The notes under the pieces are model-generated. The model saw nothing but the letters and a program-made list of their open reading frames with translations. It did not search any database and had not been told where the DNA came from. Below are positions 26,623 to 41,200 of a stretch of DNA of 64,000 bases, piece by piece; within the stretch, counting starts at the first letter, position 1; every line of letters starts with the position of its first letter. The stretch comes from Mastacembelus armatus (taxonomy: Eukaryota > Chordata > Actinopteri > Synbranchiformes > Mastacembelidae): the NCBI RefSeq assembly GCF_900324485.2, contig NC_046640.1:16107673-16171672 (forward strand). The letters are read 5' to 3'. The position numbers were made by a program, and so were the translations under genes.

Positions 26623-29600
26623 TCAATCGCAAATACATAGTGAGCCCCCAGAAGCCCTGCAGAAAGGTCATAGATGCTTTTTTGAAGTCCAGATTAAGTC
26701 AGATAGCTAGATTACAATAAGAATAAGGTAAAGATCTGATGGCAGATGAGTTACTCTTGAAAGAAAGCTCTTGCATGCTCATGTTCTTGGTCTTTCTGAA
26801 ATTTTAGACAGAAATATGAACTAAATCGTGCCTTTTGCCACTGGCTCATCCAGTGACAAAGGCTAAAAAAAAGGATTAAAAAAGACCAATTCTCTGATAC
26901 AGACAAAATCCACTTTTGTAAGAATGTTATGTTCCTGCACAAAAGAAATAAGGGAGAGACTGACAAACCTACAGTGGGGAATCATGGCAGATGAGCTGAA
27001 AATAAGCTGTAGGACTCTGACAGCTGAGAGCAGTTGAAGGAGCTCTTGAGGCGATGTAGTAAGAGGAAAAACTGCAAGAAAAGAGCTGTCATAAGTAGAC
27101 AAACACTATCAAACACTTTGCATGCACAAAAACTTCCATCTACAGTGGATGACAGGGCCTCAGTCTCAAGTGGGTGGATGGTTTTATGAGGTAAAGCAGC
27201 CATCTTTTTTTCAGTGTCATTCTAAAACCCAGCTTGTCAGAAGAACAGTAGGGAGTTATGTGCACTGAACAGTTTGTGAGTGACAAACTATGAAACAGAT
27301 ATCAAAGGCAAACTAAGAATATATAGTTTAAGAGATCATATTTGCCAAGAAACGCAGAAAAATATCATAAATTACCAATGTAGCTTACAAATAAAGTCTA
27401 TCTCCCAGTGCCACAGACAACGATGCATGCCATATAATTATGTCATCAAAGGATCTTATAATTAAATGTCTTTAAATTCATCAAATTAGAAAATAGAGCA
27501 ATTCCCCAACATATCTGCTCTTTTGAATAGTCACCAAAATCATTCAGTTTGTTTTCTTAATTAATTGCAAATGTCTATAGATGTCTATAAATGGCAATTC
27601 ATCCAAGAACTGTTGAAACTGTTAGTGTAGACTAATTAAAGGAGACTGATTAAAAGATCCATAGTGCCATGCAGCCTGCACAGCTAAAATCAGGAAAGAA
27701 GTGTTATTCTGGTACAACTAACATTCTAACAGCAGAGGCTAATGTGGTAGAAACTAGTGTCTCTGGGCTTTACCCACATTAACTCTGCTCATTAACTGTT
27801 CCCAATGCTCAGCTACAACCTGCTTTGCAAACACATGTGCACATTTCTAAAGAGACACAAGAGAGACTGAAAACAGGGAAGCTCAAGCAGAGAGAAGAGG
27901 AGGCATGACTTGCAGGAAATAAAAATGTCAGTAGTGATTATTATTTTCCCAAAAGAGAAAGTGAGTGGGGTGTATTGATACAGCAGCACTGATCACTGAT
28001 AAAAGTTAATTAAGCTCTTTTCAAAAAAGCTTTGGTATTCTGTAAATGTATGAAATAAGGAGGAAAAAGTGCAGTGTAATGATTGTCAGCACTGCAGACG
28101 CTGAGATGGGAGAGGAGAAAGGACAGACAGAAAAGGAAAGTGACCTTCAGGCAACTTTAAATGAAAGGAAATTACAATCAGCCAGCAGCCAAACTCTAGA
28201 CCTCAGGTTACAGGCAGCCACATAGGATAAAACCTTTTTAAATGATTCTGAAAGGTAACTACATGTTTTCTATTTTTAGCAATAGCACACCAGGGTAGAC
28301 TGAAGGTCTACTGTCCTTACAGTTGAAAACTGAATTTACAAGGAAACGTTTTGCACATTGAGATTAATAGGCCTCCTATGTCTTGATTCCTGGAGGTCAA
28401 GCTAGAGGCGAGACAGGGGGGAGACGTGGAGGGGAATCCCCAGCTGGAGTCACACCAGGAACATGGCAGTTACGTGGTTTCTTTCTAGTCTATTGAGACT
28501 GATACACAGTCACGTGTATGTTAACGCTATACTAACTTATAAAAAATCTGTTATGTAATATTTTTCATGTTATAAAATCCACAGGTAGTTGACCAATAAA
28601 ATAAAGGCAGTGTAGCCTATCAGCTGATTTGACCAGGGAATGAAGTTTGGAAGTTTGCTCACTCAGAGAGAAAATATGAGTAAAGCACATAATTCCTCAG
28701 AGAATGAAATTGGAGGCTTGGGACAGACATGACGGCAATGCCGCTGCTTCAAGGACAGATAAAATAAGAGAGGAGGTGGAAATATCTCCTGCTGGTATAC
28801 TATGGACTGAACGTTTTGTCAGGAACAGATTCAGACTAGACAAGGCGCTCGGGAATAGAGAATTTGATGGGCACTTTGTGAGAAAAATTTATTAGGTGAA
28901 CCAACATGATTTATTCTCCAAAAGCAACAACGCTCATCCAATTTTATCTTCAGTTTATTATTTCAGCTTCTCTATGGCATTCCAGTACGATGTTTTGTCA
29001 GGATACTAGAATCAATATTTTACAAAAAAAAAAAAAAAAAAAAAAAACCAACAAAACGCTGAACAGCAGCAAACATAATATTATAGCAGAATTTGACAAA
29101 CTGCGTTAATTCTAAGCCTGCTCTTGTTAAGGTCAAACGCCTGCAGGCAATCAATATTTGGCACCTTTCACTCCATTGCTCAGGGGAAAATCAGCTGAGC
29201 AACTATGCTGGTGCGCCTGATGGCTCAGAGCAGACCACAGAGAAGAGTCGAAAACAAAGAATTAAATATACTTGTGCAAATGGTGTGCAATTGTAAAGGG
29301 GTAAGTAAGAACGATAAAGAGATTACAAAAAAGAGGTCTGAAATGTCCTCCAGTCGGCCCTGACAGAGGACCTGACAGAGGCCCTGACAGAGGCCCTCAG
29401 TGTGACTCAGAGCTGATGTCCTTCCATAACACACCAGCATCTCGACTGCTGCCTTCCACTCACGTTTACACAATAAAATGGTACTTCACCTGAAGTCAAA
29501 GATCTCTTGTGTTTGAGCTGTATTCTAAAGTGAAGCTGAGAAGATGTTACAGGAGCCAGGGCCACATTAATCAGTCATATTCACAGGTTTCTTTTTTTTT

Positions 29601-31561
29601 TTCAATTCAGTGGCTATTTAGAGGTTCTGCAGCTGTCACTGCAGTCGCAGCATGCACTGGTTTACAGTCAATGACTGTATTACAGAAGAATTCTAAAGGA
29701 AAAGAGGTGAGAGTAATTAGAAGAAAGGAGAGGAAAGGAGAAAAAGTGACAATCTTAACATATTAAGTGACAAAATTACTATTTCTTTCATTTCACTACG
29801 GTTTGCCATGAAATATTGGTCTTACTTTTTTTATAATTCAACACATCAAACTTGGGCAGATGTTTTCATTGACATAATTGTTCAGTATTTTGTGAAATAC
29901 AATTATTCCTAATTTTTCTCATCTGTTTTCTTTTTTCCAAAAGTGAGATGTGAAGACTAATACCACCCTCATTTCTGCCTCTATGAAACTAAAATTGGGA
30001 GGTGATTAGCTTCACTGATTATGTCTCCAATGTCTCTATGTTGTTTTATGGTTGTATAGATTTATGTGCTGGAACTAATTTATTTTTAACAATTTGTCCA
30101 CATTCCATCTGTGAAGCTCAGCTTTTCAGCTCTCTACAGGAATGATGATACCAAACCTGACAATCTCATTGTAATGACTCCAGGAAACTACCGCACTAGA
30201 CTATTCAGTGTGAGATGGTTACAAATGCAACCCCCCATAAAACCAACTGTCCCATTTCAGTAGTGTATACATTAAAAAAAAAAAAAAAAAAAAGAGATAA
30301 TATGTTAATTAGTGAACTTTCAGACTTTGGACAGAGTCAGCTAGCTGTTTCCTTACTTCCAGTGTTTCAGAACTGGACTGATGTTCACATCTACCTCTTG
30401 GCAAAAAAGCAAATAATCCTGTGTTATACAAGTTCTGAGAAAATTGACTTTTATATTGCTGCTGGGACCCAAGCACAGGTATTCATAAAAACATGGAAAT
30501 GCCAGGTCATTTCCAACTCTTTGAGTGTTTGGTGTTTTTCAGGATGATGACAGCAGACCAGCTCGAGATACCTTGACAGGGCCGGAAACTCTTGGCCTGA
30601 CACCGCGAGGGTCTATGGGACAAACAGACAGTTAGAGCACAGACAAATCCACCGTTCTTGTAATTTCTCTCTTTCTAGACACACACATGCTTTAGTAGCA
30701 ACATAAAACAAAGAGCACCAAACATGAAGCTTATTTTGCTGGAGTCATGAATTATTATTGGAACTATTACATAATGTTTCCAAAGCTCAATGTTTGAATT
30801 TCTCTACACAAGAGACATAGTCTATTCTTGTCTCGATAGTGTTGTTGACTTCAGATAAGGAAGGAAGCTTCGCTGCTCAGCAGGATGCAGAAGTCGTCAT
30901 TATCTCGTTTTCAAGAGAACAAACACACATGCATCCCTCTCAGTCGTGCACGTGTCTCTCCATCCTCGCAAAGGGACAGACTGTTCTCACATGTACCCAC
31001 ACATTCCCCAATGACTCATCTAAAATCACACAAGAGGCATATCAAAATAGACATTAATACCCTCACGAAAATAAACGGCGGGGCCCAGCAGAAATAAACA
31101 CTGGTCAGGGGGCTTGGTCTGTGGGCCGTGAGACTGCAAACACATCAGACATCCATGGAACTTGGGCTGAAGTGACTGAGCAGCTCTTCATGATATCTCA
31201 AGGCAGTCTGCTGAATAATGGGTGCCTTCACCAGGGCAAAACACTTTAAAGGATGTGTGAGCAGTAATATCTGGGACACAATAACTGATGGAGGCTTGCT
31301 ACACTTCTGGGATTTATCCGATTGGCCATATCTCAGGTAAAGTGCTGGATAAAAATAAAAAGCAGGAGAATAAGAGGAGGATTTCCCACAGTGTTTTGTC
31401 TACCAAGCTTATCGTCCACTGCACAGATTATTTAGAAAGTACACTGACTGAAAATTGGTTTTGGGAGATTCTTGACTAGTAGGTGTTTATTCTGCTCAGT
31501 GAGGCAGCAGTGTCACATTATTACTTTATGTCAATAGTCAAGTCAACATGTGAGTAGCAGT

Positions 31562-31714
31562 GAAGCTGACTGAGGCAGATGGCTGCTCACAGTTTTGCTG
31601 GAGGTTTCTTAAAGGGAGTTTTTCCTCTCCACAGTCGCCAAGTGCTTGAGCTTTGAGCTTTGCCTTCAGTGAGATTTAGTGTTATACAAATAAATCAAAC
31701 TGAATTGAAATTGA
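31562..31714 (+). mobile_element. 3' tail of a fish LINE-type retrotransposon
   Basis: It contains CTGAGGCAGATGGCTGCTCA, TGCTGGAGGTTTCTT, GGGAGTTTTTCCTCTCC and GTCGCCAAGTGCTTG, and ends with ATACAAATAAATCAAACTGA and GAATTGAAATTGAAT. This is the standard 3' end with an (AATTG)-like tail of an abundant teleost non-LTR element. Only the tail is present, as with most 5'-truncated LINE copies. The clade is not certain. Confidence 0.65.
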
Positions 31715-31841
31715 ATGGAGGACTTTTCAAGGTAGCTTAAGTTTGGAAAGTATGATGCATTTTGATTGTGTATGCAGTATAATGCAGTCAGGATGTAAAC
31801 TCAGGGCACAGCAGTCACAGGTACACTCTGTAAGAACAGTG

Positions 31842-31845
31842 GCAG

Positions 31846-31893
<48 letters not shown>
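31842..31893. repeat. (TG)n microsatellite
   Basis: About 23-26 TG units. Open frames read through it (Cys-Val and His-Thr runs) are artefacts of the repeat. Confidence 0.95.
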
Positions 31894-31895
<2 letters not shown>

Positions 31896-34800
31896 TCAGC
31901 AGCATCTGTTTGTATACTCGGGTACACCTAAGTGACAACACATGTCTTTTGCATTCCACTGTTGATCTTGTGCTGGTAACGTGTTTGTATTTACTTGTGC
32001 GGCCTTCTGTTATCGTCAGAAACACGTGGTGCCATCGTTCCAAGTCCAGCAAGTGTCCTGAACATGACAGCAACATGGAGAGAGAGAGAGAGATAGAATC
32101 GCACGCTGCAGACCACGAATGGAAATTAGAAATTAGACATCTGTCTGAAAGGAAACATCACTGCAGTCTCTGCTGTGCCTCCCTCTCCCACCTACAGACT
32201 GATCAATACTGAAACTAATGTTACAATCATCAAAACCTCTCAGATGCCTCAGACCAGAGTTTTTATCATCAATTTGAATATAGCACACAGACTGCACCTT
32301 CACTGCTTGTATAGGAGACATTTTGACTTCACCTGGTAAGAAAAACACATATGTTGCTAATTACATATAAAGCACCAGTTAAATTCAGCCATCACTGATG
32401 TTATTTACATCCATGTTTTACCTACTGTGAAATGTTAAAATATCTTTTGTGAAAAAGCCGCTTTAGTAATTATTTAAAGCTAAAATGTGGGATGATTCCT
32501 TCTATTTTGAGCCACACCCCACAACATAAATGGCCTCTTTTACAGTAACATGTTCTATTCCACTAACTGAACAAATCAAAATGTATTGTTTGCCCACTCT
32601 TTAAGACACCTCATCTAATTTTCAAGAGACACCAACCTGTTATTAACTGTACTGTAGATTAATGTAGAATTTATAAGGCAGCTTTCAGAAAACAGATAAT
32701 GATATTGTCATCATGTTGATCTTCTCCTCAGGTGGAGTACTGTGAGCTGGAGCGGCCTGTCATGAACAGATGGCAGCCATAAGTGTGCTTGGCAGTGTAT
32801 TGACATAATAATCTATCTCAGTGGGCAGCAGGCCACTGCACTGTAACCCCTGAACACAACATTCATGGAAGTAGCATGGTATACACATTTGCAAATGAGG
32901 TGTATAAAATATAGGAGTATATGCTGTGGCAACATATCCGCTGAGAATTTTTTCACTGCTTCTTCCACCCACACAACTTATGCCACTTTAAGGCACCTAT
33001 CAGTGTGAGCTGCAGCAAACAGCAGTGAATTCTGCACACGGTAAAGCATTTTGTATCATACATGTTTGAGTCTTTCTTCAAATCTAGTATCAGCAGACAG
33101 AAATGTGAAAAGTAAATTGACAGCATACAGTTGATAACAGCTTTACTGTAAAATGATTCATTACTAATCACATGTTAAAGATCTTGGCTGGAAATGCCAC
33201 ATGATGCACTGTGCTCAGGGCAGATCTTCATTCCTGTGTTGTGTGAATAGAACTAGTTGTCCACTAAATCTCATCTTCTCCTGCAGAGAAACCTTTTAGT
33301 CTCAGTAAAAGCGTGATATTTATACACAGTGTACTGCATTTGAGTGCACTGTGTGAGATAAAACTGCATGAAATGTGAAACAGATATGGCTCGAATCTGC
33401 TCTCAAACACCACTTGCGGTTCAGCAGATAGCAAAATTGTTAATTGAGAGACATTTCCACCAAATTAGAAAGGGATCGTTGCTTGATGATGTCCCATTAA
33501 ACATGCTGAACATCCAGCAGTAAGTGAGATTTTCAAAGGGGAACTCAGCTCATCTTATCAGTCGTTTTGCAACTATCTTTCATATTTCATTTCATCACTT
33601 GGCGCCACTGGCTACTTCTGATTATTAAGACAACCCTCATAAAAGCTTTCTTAATTCTTCTTTGACCAGTTATTACCCCTAATTTTATATCTAATATTCC
33701 CCCTGTGTGTATATATACACATACACATTCTACTTTATAGCTTACATTTAAAGGCAGAGCAGTGCTTACATAGCATCCTTCAATGGACTGCTTCATTACT
33801 GATCACTGAGCAGTTTGGGCCAGAGTAATGGTCTCACTTCAAACAGGTCTGAGAGAACGGTTCTGGGATCTGTCAGTCCTGATCTGCCCTCTAATAACTC
33901 ACTATTAAGCATCTGCTGCTGATCAGGAACATCCAAATTAATCCAATATAACAGCCTCATCTGTGAGCGCTGGCAAATTTTACCTCTCTCCTCAATATAT
34001 TTCTGTATATCAATAAGATGACTAAATGCATTAAAGCCTTACTGAGATTGTGACAGAATAACATTAGTCGGTAAATTCCAAGGCTGCTAGGGATGTAAGG
34101 AGCCTTTTTATGATGGTTAAGGTCAAATGATTGGTGCATTTTTTCTGTAGTTCTGCTAAAGTCCTAGAGCTGTCTTCAGAAAATGGAACATTGGCTGATC
34201 CGAAATACTGTGACCATCTAAAATCCTCAATAGAAACACCACTCATGCTCACCTCCAAGCTGCAGGTCACTCTGAGGCTAATGGAGGTGCAGTCCTGAGC
34301 TGAGTAGCACCGTCTTATCTTCAGCTGCATGCCAACACTGACAAAATGACAAATAAATCATGAAACTGACTTGCCCAACTGAAAAACATGTATAAAAAGA
34401 CCCATTTGTGGTGGGTTTGTGCTGTGAACAAATAATTGAGAGTTTCAATGGTGTTCAGGTTATATTATTCTGGTGCTTTGTAGGTGACGGAAGGAAGGGG
34501 ATTAATTAAACCTAATTGTAAATATTATTTATGAGAAACCATCAATTTGAGTGCAGCTGTTGCAGAAAAACAATCAAGAACTTCAGAGATGTTCATGTTT
34601 TCTCCTGTAGGGCAGGTTTTTATGAGCCTTTAAGGAATAGTTTACTATTGTGGGAAATGCGTTTTGTGCATCTTTAGTAAGATACAGAAGAAAAAAATGT
34701 GTAACACTTTCATGTCTGCAGATTAAATATGAAGCTACAATTACAGGCAACAATCAATTAGCTTAGATTTGCACAAAGTGCAAACAGCAAACAGTGCAAC

Positions 34801-35833
34801 TAGTGCATGTTCTCTGAAAAAGCTTTTAGCTCAAAAAGTCACAAAATTGTGACTGTACCTCCAACTTGTCCTAATAATGGTGCATGGGGTAAAAGCTGTG
34901 CTGATTAGCTCAAAACTGCAGAGGTGACGCATGTTCACCAGTTTGAAACCAAAGATTAAAGGTATTCTGAAAGGGAAACAATGACTGTGCAGATTTAAAG
35001 CAGAAGAAAAAAAAATGAACAATACCTAAAAATAGAGAAAAAACAAAACAAAAAACAAAAACATTCTTCAATATATAATATCAAGAAAAATTATAGCTTG
35101 ATACTTATTAACACCTACACACAGGAGGGTTTGTTCTTAACAAGAAGCTGTCCAGATCTAAACACAGGCGCTCTGAAAAAACAGGTAGTTCTTGCTGATG
35201 CATCCTTGGTGGCTGCCCTTGAATTTCAGACTTAATGAAGTAGGAGTACAAGGACTTTCAGGCCACATCCTGTAAAAATAGAAGGTTGATATTAAAGTTA
35301 ACAGCTTAAGGAGAACTTCTCTGATTAAATTAACTCCTGATTACATTCATACATCACATCCCCTTCAATAAGAACCATAAATCATACAGACTGTGTCAGA
35401 GTCAAACACACCCATTTTTCTCTCTTTATTCAGTGATAAATAATTCCCTATGACCATAGGCTTTATGTGTAGACATCCGATCGAGGCAAGAGACAAATTA
35501 GAGGGCACACACTGCCACCATTAGAAAATAATTGCAGAAACAAAAACGATGAGGTAAGAAGTTCTCTTTTTTTATACATTTGTGGTGCTTCTATTTCTGT
35601 TATCTATACTGTTGAATGCACAGTGCTTCCTAATACAGAAATTCTGCCTTTTGTGTCTGTACATTATTAAACAATAACAGGTCATGGCACAATACTGAAC
35701 CAACCAAGACAGGGCACTGCAGAGTGTATAGTTTAGCAATATACATCATCAGACTGAGAGTAAGAAAAGCTGAGCAGGAACAGAACTACAAAACAAAACT
35801 AAGACTTAGGGACTGAGCTCCGTGATTGGTTTA

Positions 35834-35876
35834 ACACACACACGCACGCACGCACGCACGCACGCACGCACTCGCT

Positions 35877-35917
<41 letters not shown>
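35834..35917. repeat. Compound (CA)n(CGCA)n(CA)n microsatellite
   Basis: A short CA tract, about nine GCAC/CGCA units, CTCGCTCT, then about 19 CA units. The alternating purine-pyrimidine run of over 80 bp has Z-DNA-forming potential. Confidence 0.92.
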
Positions 35918-35919
<2 letters not shown>

Positions 35920-38254
35920 TTCATGAGACATCCATGTCAGTAGATTGTATGCTCTCTTAATTGTTTTCAGTGTTAAAATGGACAAGCAATGTACAATCTG
36001 TGTGAGTTGTTTTTCATGTGCATAGATATGGAAGCTGAAACAATTAGCTGACAAAAAATAAACTTTCACTATTTTGATATTTATGAAGATATGAAGTACG
36101 TTATAGATTATTTCTCTATCATGAATAAATGGTCATAAAGATGCTTAGAAAGCTGAAAAAAATATTGAGAAATTTGTCTGTACGTCCACTGGCACATTGC
36201 ATACATTAACTGATAATAGCTAATGGAGGATGCTTTTAATGTTTCCAAACGGCCAATGTAAACATGGCAACATTATAGTTCCTGTTCACAATACACAAAG
36301 CTCCCAAATTATTTTTTGTAAAACACTAAGCACCATTGTGTCCCCCAAATCAAATAAGTTTGTGTCAATTAGAAATATGGAAAAAATATTTGATGTGCCT
36401 TACAGGATGGGAGCTGTCTGACAGGTTTTAAGTGAAGGTTATGTGCCTGTGTCGTGTACAGATTAAAATTTAGAAACACAGCTTATTAGAAATTACTCTT
36501 CTTGTAGACGTTATTTTGAGTTTTAAAAATGTTTGGGATTTTTTGGAAGACTTATTAGAGCACTTAACAAGAAGATAATCTACAACTATTTTGATAATTA
36601 CACTCATTTAAGCAACTTCAAATAAAAATAACACATTTTCTGATTCCAGCTTCCATAAATGTGAGGATCTCAAGCTTTTTCTTGCCATATATGAGAATAC
36701 ATTGAATATCTCAGGTTTTCCACTGTTGGCTGGATAAAATCAAATCAAAATTGATACTCAAAACAACCAAGAAAATGTTGTTTGGCACTGAAAATAACTG
36801 TCATTTGCAGTATGAATGTGTTAAACATGTCTAACAAATGTGTGCATGTGTGTGTTGCATTCACGGACCTCAAGAGCAGCACACTGAGGCACAGCCCCAT
36901 GCATGGACCTGACCTGCAGTCCCAGTGCCTTCACTGTTTTACAAAACAAGACAAAAAATGCTCCTGGCTCGCCTCTTTCCTGTCCAACATTAAAGGAGAA
37001 TACCACCAATTTTCAGCATTCACGTTATTTTCACATCTTAGGTAACTTCATCTTCTATTTGTTAAAGTGAGTACTGTCTGCAATATTTAGTGATGTATGA
37101 GCTCATCATAACACCTCCAAAATGTAACACTGAGAAGATGTACACCTTTGAAAAATACTGTCACTGTGCTTGTGGCTGTACTTATTACTACAAATACAAC
37201 AGGTTTATGTTCAGATGATTATTCTCAGTCTTATTCACAGTCTTCTAGTTATTGGAAAAAGATGTGCATCAGTGTCATGTAAGCTTAACAAAACAGCTGT
37301 CTACACTCAATGATATATTATTGCTGTCCATATAAATAACATTATGCAAGGTCTTAGATTGAGTGGCATTCTCCTTTATGGTACCCGACCTTCCATTTTT
37401 CTGCCCATGGAGGACACCCCTTGTTACTACCTGCTCCTGAGCCTGAGCTGGTTGAGGCAGCACACCTGCATCTTCCTCTCATCCACAGCAGCTCATGTGT
37501 TGGCCCAGACAGCTGGACTCACAGCTGCTCTCCACAACCACCCATCTGGGGCTGTGTGATGCGACAAGTGAGAATAAACCCTGCTCTAAAGCCAAGCTGG
37601 CAGAAATCCCCCCCCCCCGCCCACCCCTGTAAAATCATTCAAGGGAACAGGTCAGTGAACCTCAATTACAGTCAAACTACTCCAATGGAAGGGCAGTGGG
37701 GAGTGCAAGAAAAAAAAAAGAACACAAAATGTACAACAACAGAAAAACACACAACTGAAATAGCCAAGAGAATCCAAAAATAGCAACGGGAGCGGTCGTG
37801 ACGGCGCAGATGTGTGCTGAGGGCAACAAAGCGGGCAGCCGGAAATCAAGTTGAGTGGCTGTAGTGGTCCTCAAGAAAGGCGTGCCAGCATTGTGGCCAC
37901 AGTTGCCATAACAGCGGCACATTAAGCACCCTTTCCAACAGAACAACAGGGAGAAGGCCATGTTTTAAATCAACAGTGGCAGGCTGCAGCAGCAGCCTGA
38001 ACTGCCTTCTCTTACGCTCCTCTACCCATTTGTGCCCATGTCCCCCTTTAGTGTTTTGTTCGATTATGCATTTTCATCTTTTAGTAGTTAGGTACTCCAT
38101 GGCAGTGCGGTCCCTTGACACTTAAGACACTTCCTGTTTCAGGCTTCTGGGAAGAGTTTGTTGTTTAGATTTTCAGTCTTTTGTGTGTTTTTGTAAATCC
38201 CATAAAACTTTCAGAGCCTCTTGTTACAGTTCAGAGGCAATCACGGTCTAGTCC

Positions 38255-41200
38255 TCAGCCTGGGAGGCAAACTTTGCCTGCAAACAGCAGTCCCACTATG
38301 GTGAAGAAGATAGAGAGGACAAACAGCACGTACGAGGAGCCCACCACTGTGTTGTTGGGCAGCTTGTACGGCTGGCCTCCCACCTCATTGATGTAGAAGC
38401 CTATGGGGAAGATCAGTGCCGCCATGCAGAACAGGATCACTGGAAGAAAGGAGACAGAAACCGTTAATTTACTGAAAAAACGATTCCTGTGATTCTGTAC
38501 AGACACACAATTTCAGTTTCTATGTGTCTAAATCCTACATGGAAATTTAGGGATGGTACAAAAAAAAAAACAAAAAAAAAAAAACAAACATCTGACTTCA
38601 GCCTGTGTTTCTGGTTTTGTTCTCCACATCAGATGCATAAATTTACCCATGAACTCACTCAACATGTGCAGGAAACAGGTTGCACAAATGAATTCAATTT
38701 AACAACTTCATTAGTGAGATACAATAGGGCCTTTCAAATGGATTTTAAGAAGTTACACAAAGCTGACTATGCAGCGTGACTGTCTTTATGAAGATGCAAG
38801 AGCTGATGCCACTGTGACACAAAATGTTCTGTTAAATGGCGTTTATTCAACAATATATTTAAAACAGGCTACATGTCATAGATTATACTTCATTCTGACA
38901 AATACAGAGATAAAAAATACAAGTTGCCTAGCCAAACACAGATCTGGCAGTATATCTTTTAGGTGCCAAATTGCAAAAATGACATTCGTTGCTCATTTTA
39001 CAGCCACATCCTCATAAAAGAGATAAAACGAGCACTTGCACAATTTATTGTATAAAATTTTGCAATAATCATCAATTGATGAGACAGAAATGGTGAAAAT
39101 CCAAAATGTCACACCAAGATCTCACTGTATTGCTGAACATGAGACAAAACAAAGTAATAAACAAACAAGGTGCTATGGAGGAAGCCACACAGATGGTGAT
39201 GTTACATAAGAGACATAATGAAATGATGGTAAATTTAAATTACGTTCAATTTATGTTTGGGAAAAAATAGCAATGCAGCAGAACAAGAGTCATTTACTTT
39301 TTAAATTTCCATTCCTCATCAAAACCTGGTGCATACATTACCCAGAATGAACCTCAACCATCTAGTTTGATCTTAACCTTTTGTGTGTAATGCTCCCTAA
39401 TGGTAGCAGGAAAAAAAAAAAAAAAAAAGTGTTGCTTTACTGTCACTTACCCCTCTCTTAACAAATGTGGTTTCTTCTCTAAAAACACAAAAGACCATAA
39501 TCTAATTTCTTAAACTTAAAAAAGAAAAGATGGTTTATGTAATCAAAACAGAGGATTTACCAAAACAGAATTTACTCAGCTACATTTCTCCAGGGGAGAA
39601 ATTTGCTCAACCTGATTTTCGATTGCAAATTAAAGCATCGCTGTGGGAGCAGTGTGGGAAATGTTTTTAGAGTCAGCAGTGTATCCTTGGACAAAAATAT
39701 CCAATTAAAGGTTCAAATAAAATAGACTATCATAAGCTAACTATTAGAAGCCCGAATGTGTTTCAATAAGGGTTTGACTATTTGTAAAAATTCAGTCACT
39801 TTCACACTGTAAAAATAAGCTGTGCTCTTTGAGCTTGTCAGCAGAACCTTGTCTGCTAATGCAGTCAAAATAAGAAAGGCACTGTTCCAAAATAAAGTCA
39901 AAGTCAGAGAACATATTGCTTGTATACAAGGATATACAGTAACCACATTGAGAGTGCATACAAACTCCAATTTCCTGCACAACTTCACTTCTTGTGTGCA
40001 CATAAACACAGATTGGTGAGCTATAATAATGGCGTTAAACCCAGTGGGATCAATTACTTGATGCAATGACCACAGAATGAGAGCTATTACTTTCATAATA
40101 GACACTTCTCTGAAAAACGGTGAAATTGTGGTGATGTTCTGTTTAGCATGTGTCAGGTCTGTTAGCAAAGCAGAGGTCAGGGGTGAAGTCATTACGGAGC
40201 GTTATTGGCAACTGTGATTGGATAGCAAAGCCGTCACCAATTAGAGTGACTCTCTTTTCTTCTGTTTCCTCTGAAGATGTTCTTTCTCAAGGCTTTAGTC
40301 CAGCTGAGTTCACTTATATAATGCTCAGTGACATTAAACAGCAAATCAAACTGTGTGGCTTTTCTGTACCAGGGATGCACAGACCTTATAGAATAGATTC
40401 ATCCAATTAAAAATAACTCTCTCAGTTTAAAGTACACTCACTGTTTTTCTGCATTACCCCAGCTTTTCTGCAGTATGTATCAGAATTATGCAGATGGTAA
40501 ACATGTATTCATAAAACAGCAGTGTGACTAGTGTGCGCTATATAAATTCTAAATGTCATCTACCTTGGTTTTATGCATAATTAAAAGTACTCTAAGACAA
40601 GGAATGACAGCTGACAGAGGCTGTGCTGAATTAATTTGGTTACCTAAACAGTGTGTAACCCATTAGGTGATATCTCAGGGAGCCATTTTTAGCTTTTTAC
40701 TTTTCACTCTTACTTGCCAATTTGCAGAGATGCTTGCTTACCTGTAACAACAATGCCATGTGGCTAAAAGGGTCTACATTAGTACAACAATCTGGATAAT
40801 GGAACTGAAAGACATAATATTGGGGAGAGTGATGGGTGACACTGATAAAGAAATAAACAGCATTATCTGTTTCTGACTAATTCACATGTCAAGTGAAAAT
40901 GTTTTAAGATTATTATAAAAAAATTCAATGTCGTAGCCGTAGTTTAAACCATATGTCTAAATAATAGATATACTTAAAAAACTGCCAGCTCCTACATTTC
41001 ATTTGAATAAGCCTAAACTGGAGTGCGACATTCGTGACCTGATTAAATAATGAATTGGTTGCTATCATGGTGTCTGTCAGGCTCTTGTGCTACTCTCAAA
41101 AAAATTAAATCTGACATGTAAAAGAGTAAATGATGTATAAAATCAGGATGGCAGTATGTCTAGAAGCAGTCTTTAAATAGCCAGTTGGATGCATGTTGTG

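Larger units (their letters stand above)
24209..38254. other. Gene-poor interval of about 14 kb
   Basis: I recognise no coding exons. Open frames are short (up to about 110 codons), lack domains and have no splice-linked partners. Contents seen: (CA)n at 25685, a CTCF-like motif at 26606, poly-A runs near 29022 and 30272, a LINE tail at 31562, (TG)n at 31842, a compound microsatellite at 35834, and a C-run near 37609. The rightmost part is presumably the 3' UTR of mosmo; its poly(A) signal was not located. In human, VWA3A lies in the corresponding place. Conserved enhancers could be present but cannot be seen from one sequence. Confidence 0.5.

Noticed and set aside
28704-28895. 63-codon open frame in the gene-poor interval
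   Set aside because: Its composition looks protein-like, but there is no recognised domain, upstream exon or supporting signal. It is not enough to call a gene.
29358-29400. Three copies of a 12-bp unit (GACAGAGGCCCT) considered as a CRISPR-like or functional array
   Set aside because: Too few and too short, without spacers, in a vertebrate genome. It is a simple tandem repeat.
31727-32212. Several open frames with Cys-Val or His-Thr repeats
   Set aside because: They are translations of the (TG)n microsatellite at 31842-31893.
24209-38254. Possible VWA3A exons expected from human gene order
   Set aside because: I looked for von Willebrand A-type motifs and splice-bounded frames and saw none. 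A profile search would be more sensitive.
39737-40192. 151-codon minus-strand open frame, same strand as mosmo
   Set aside because: It is within mosmo intron 2. Adding it would break the known 167-aa product, and it has no recognisable domain.
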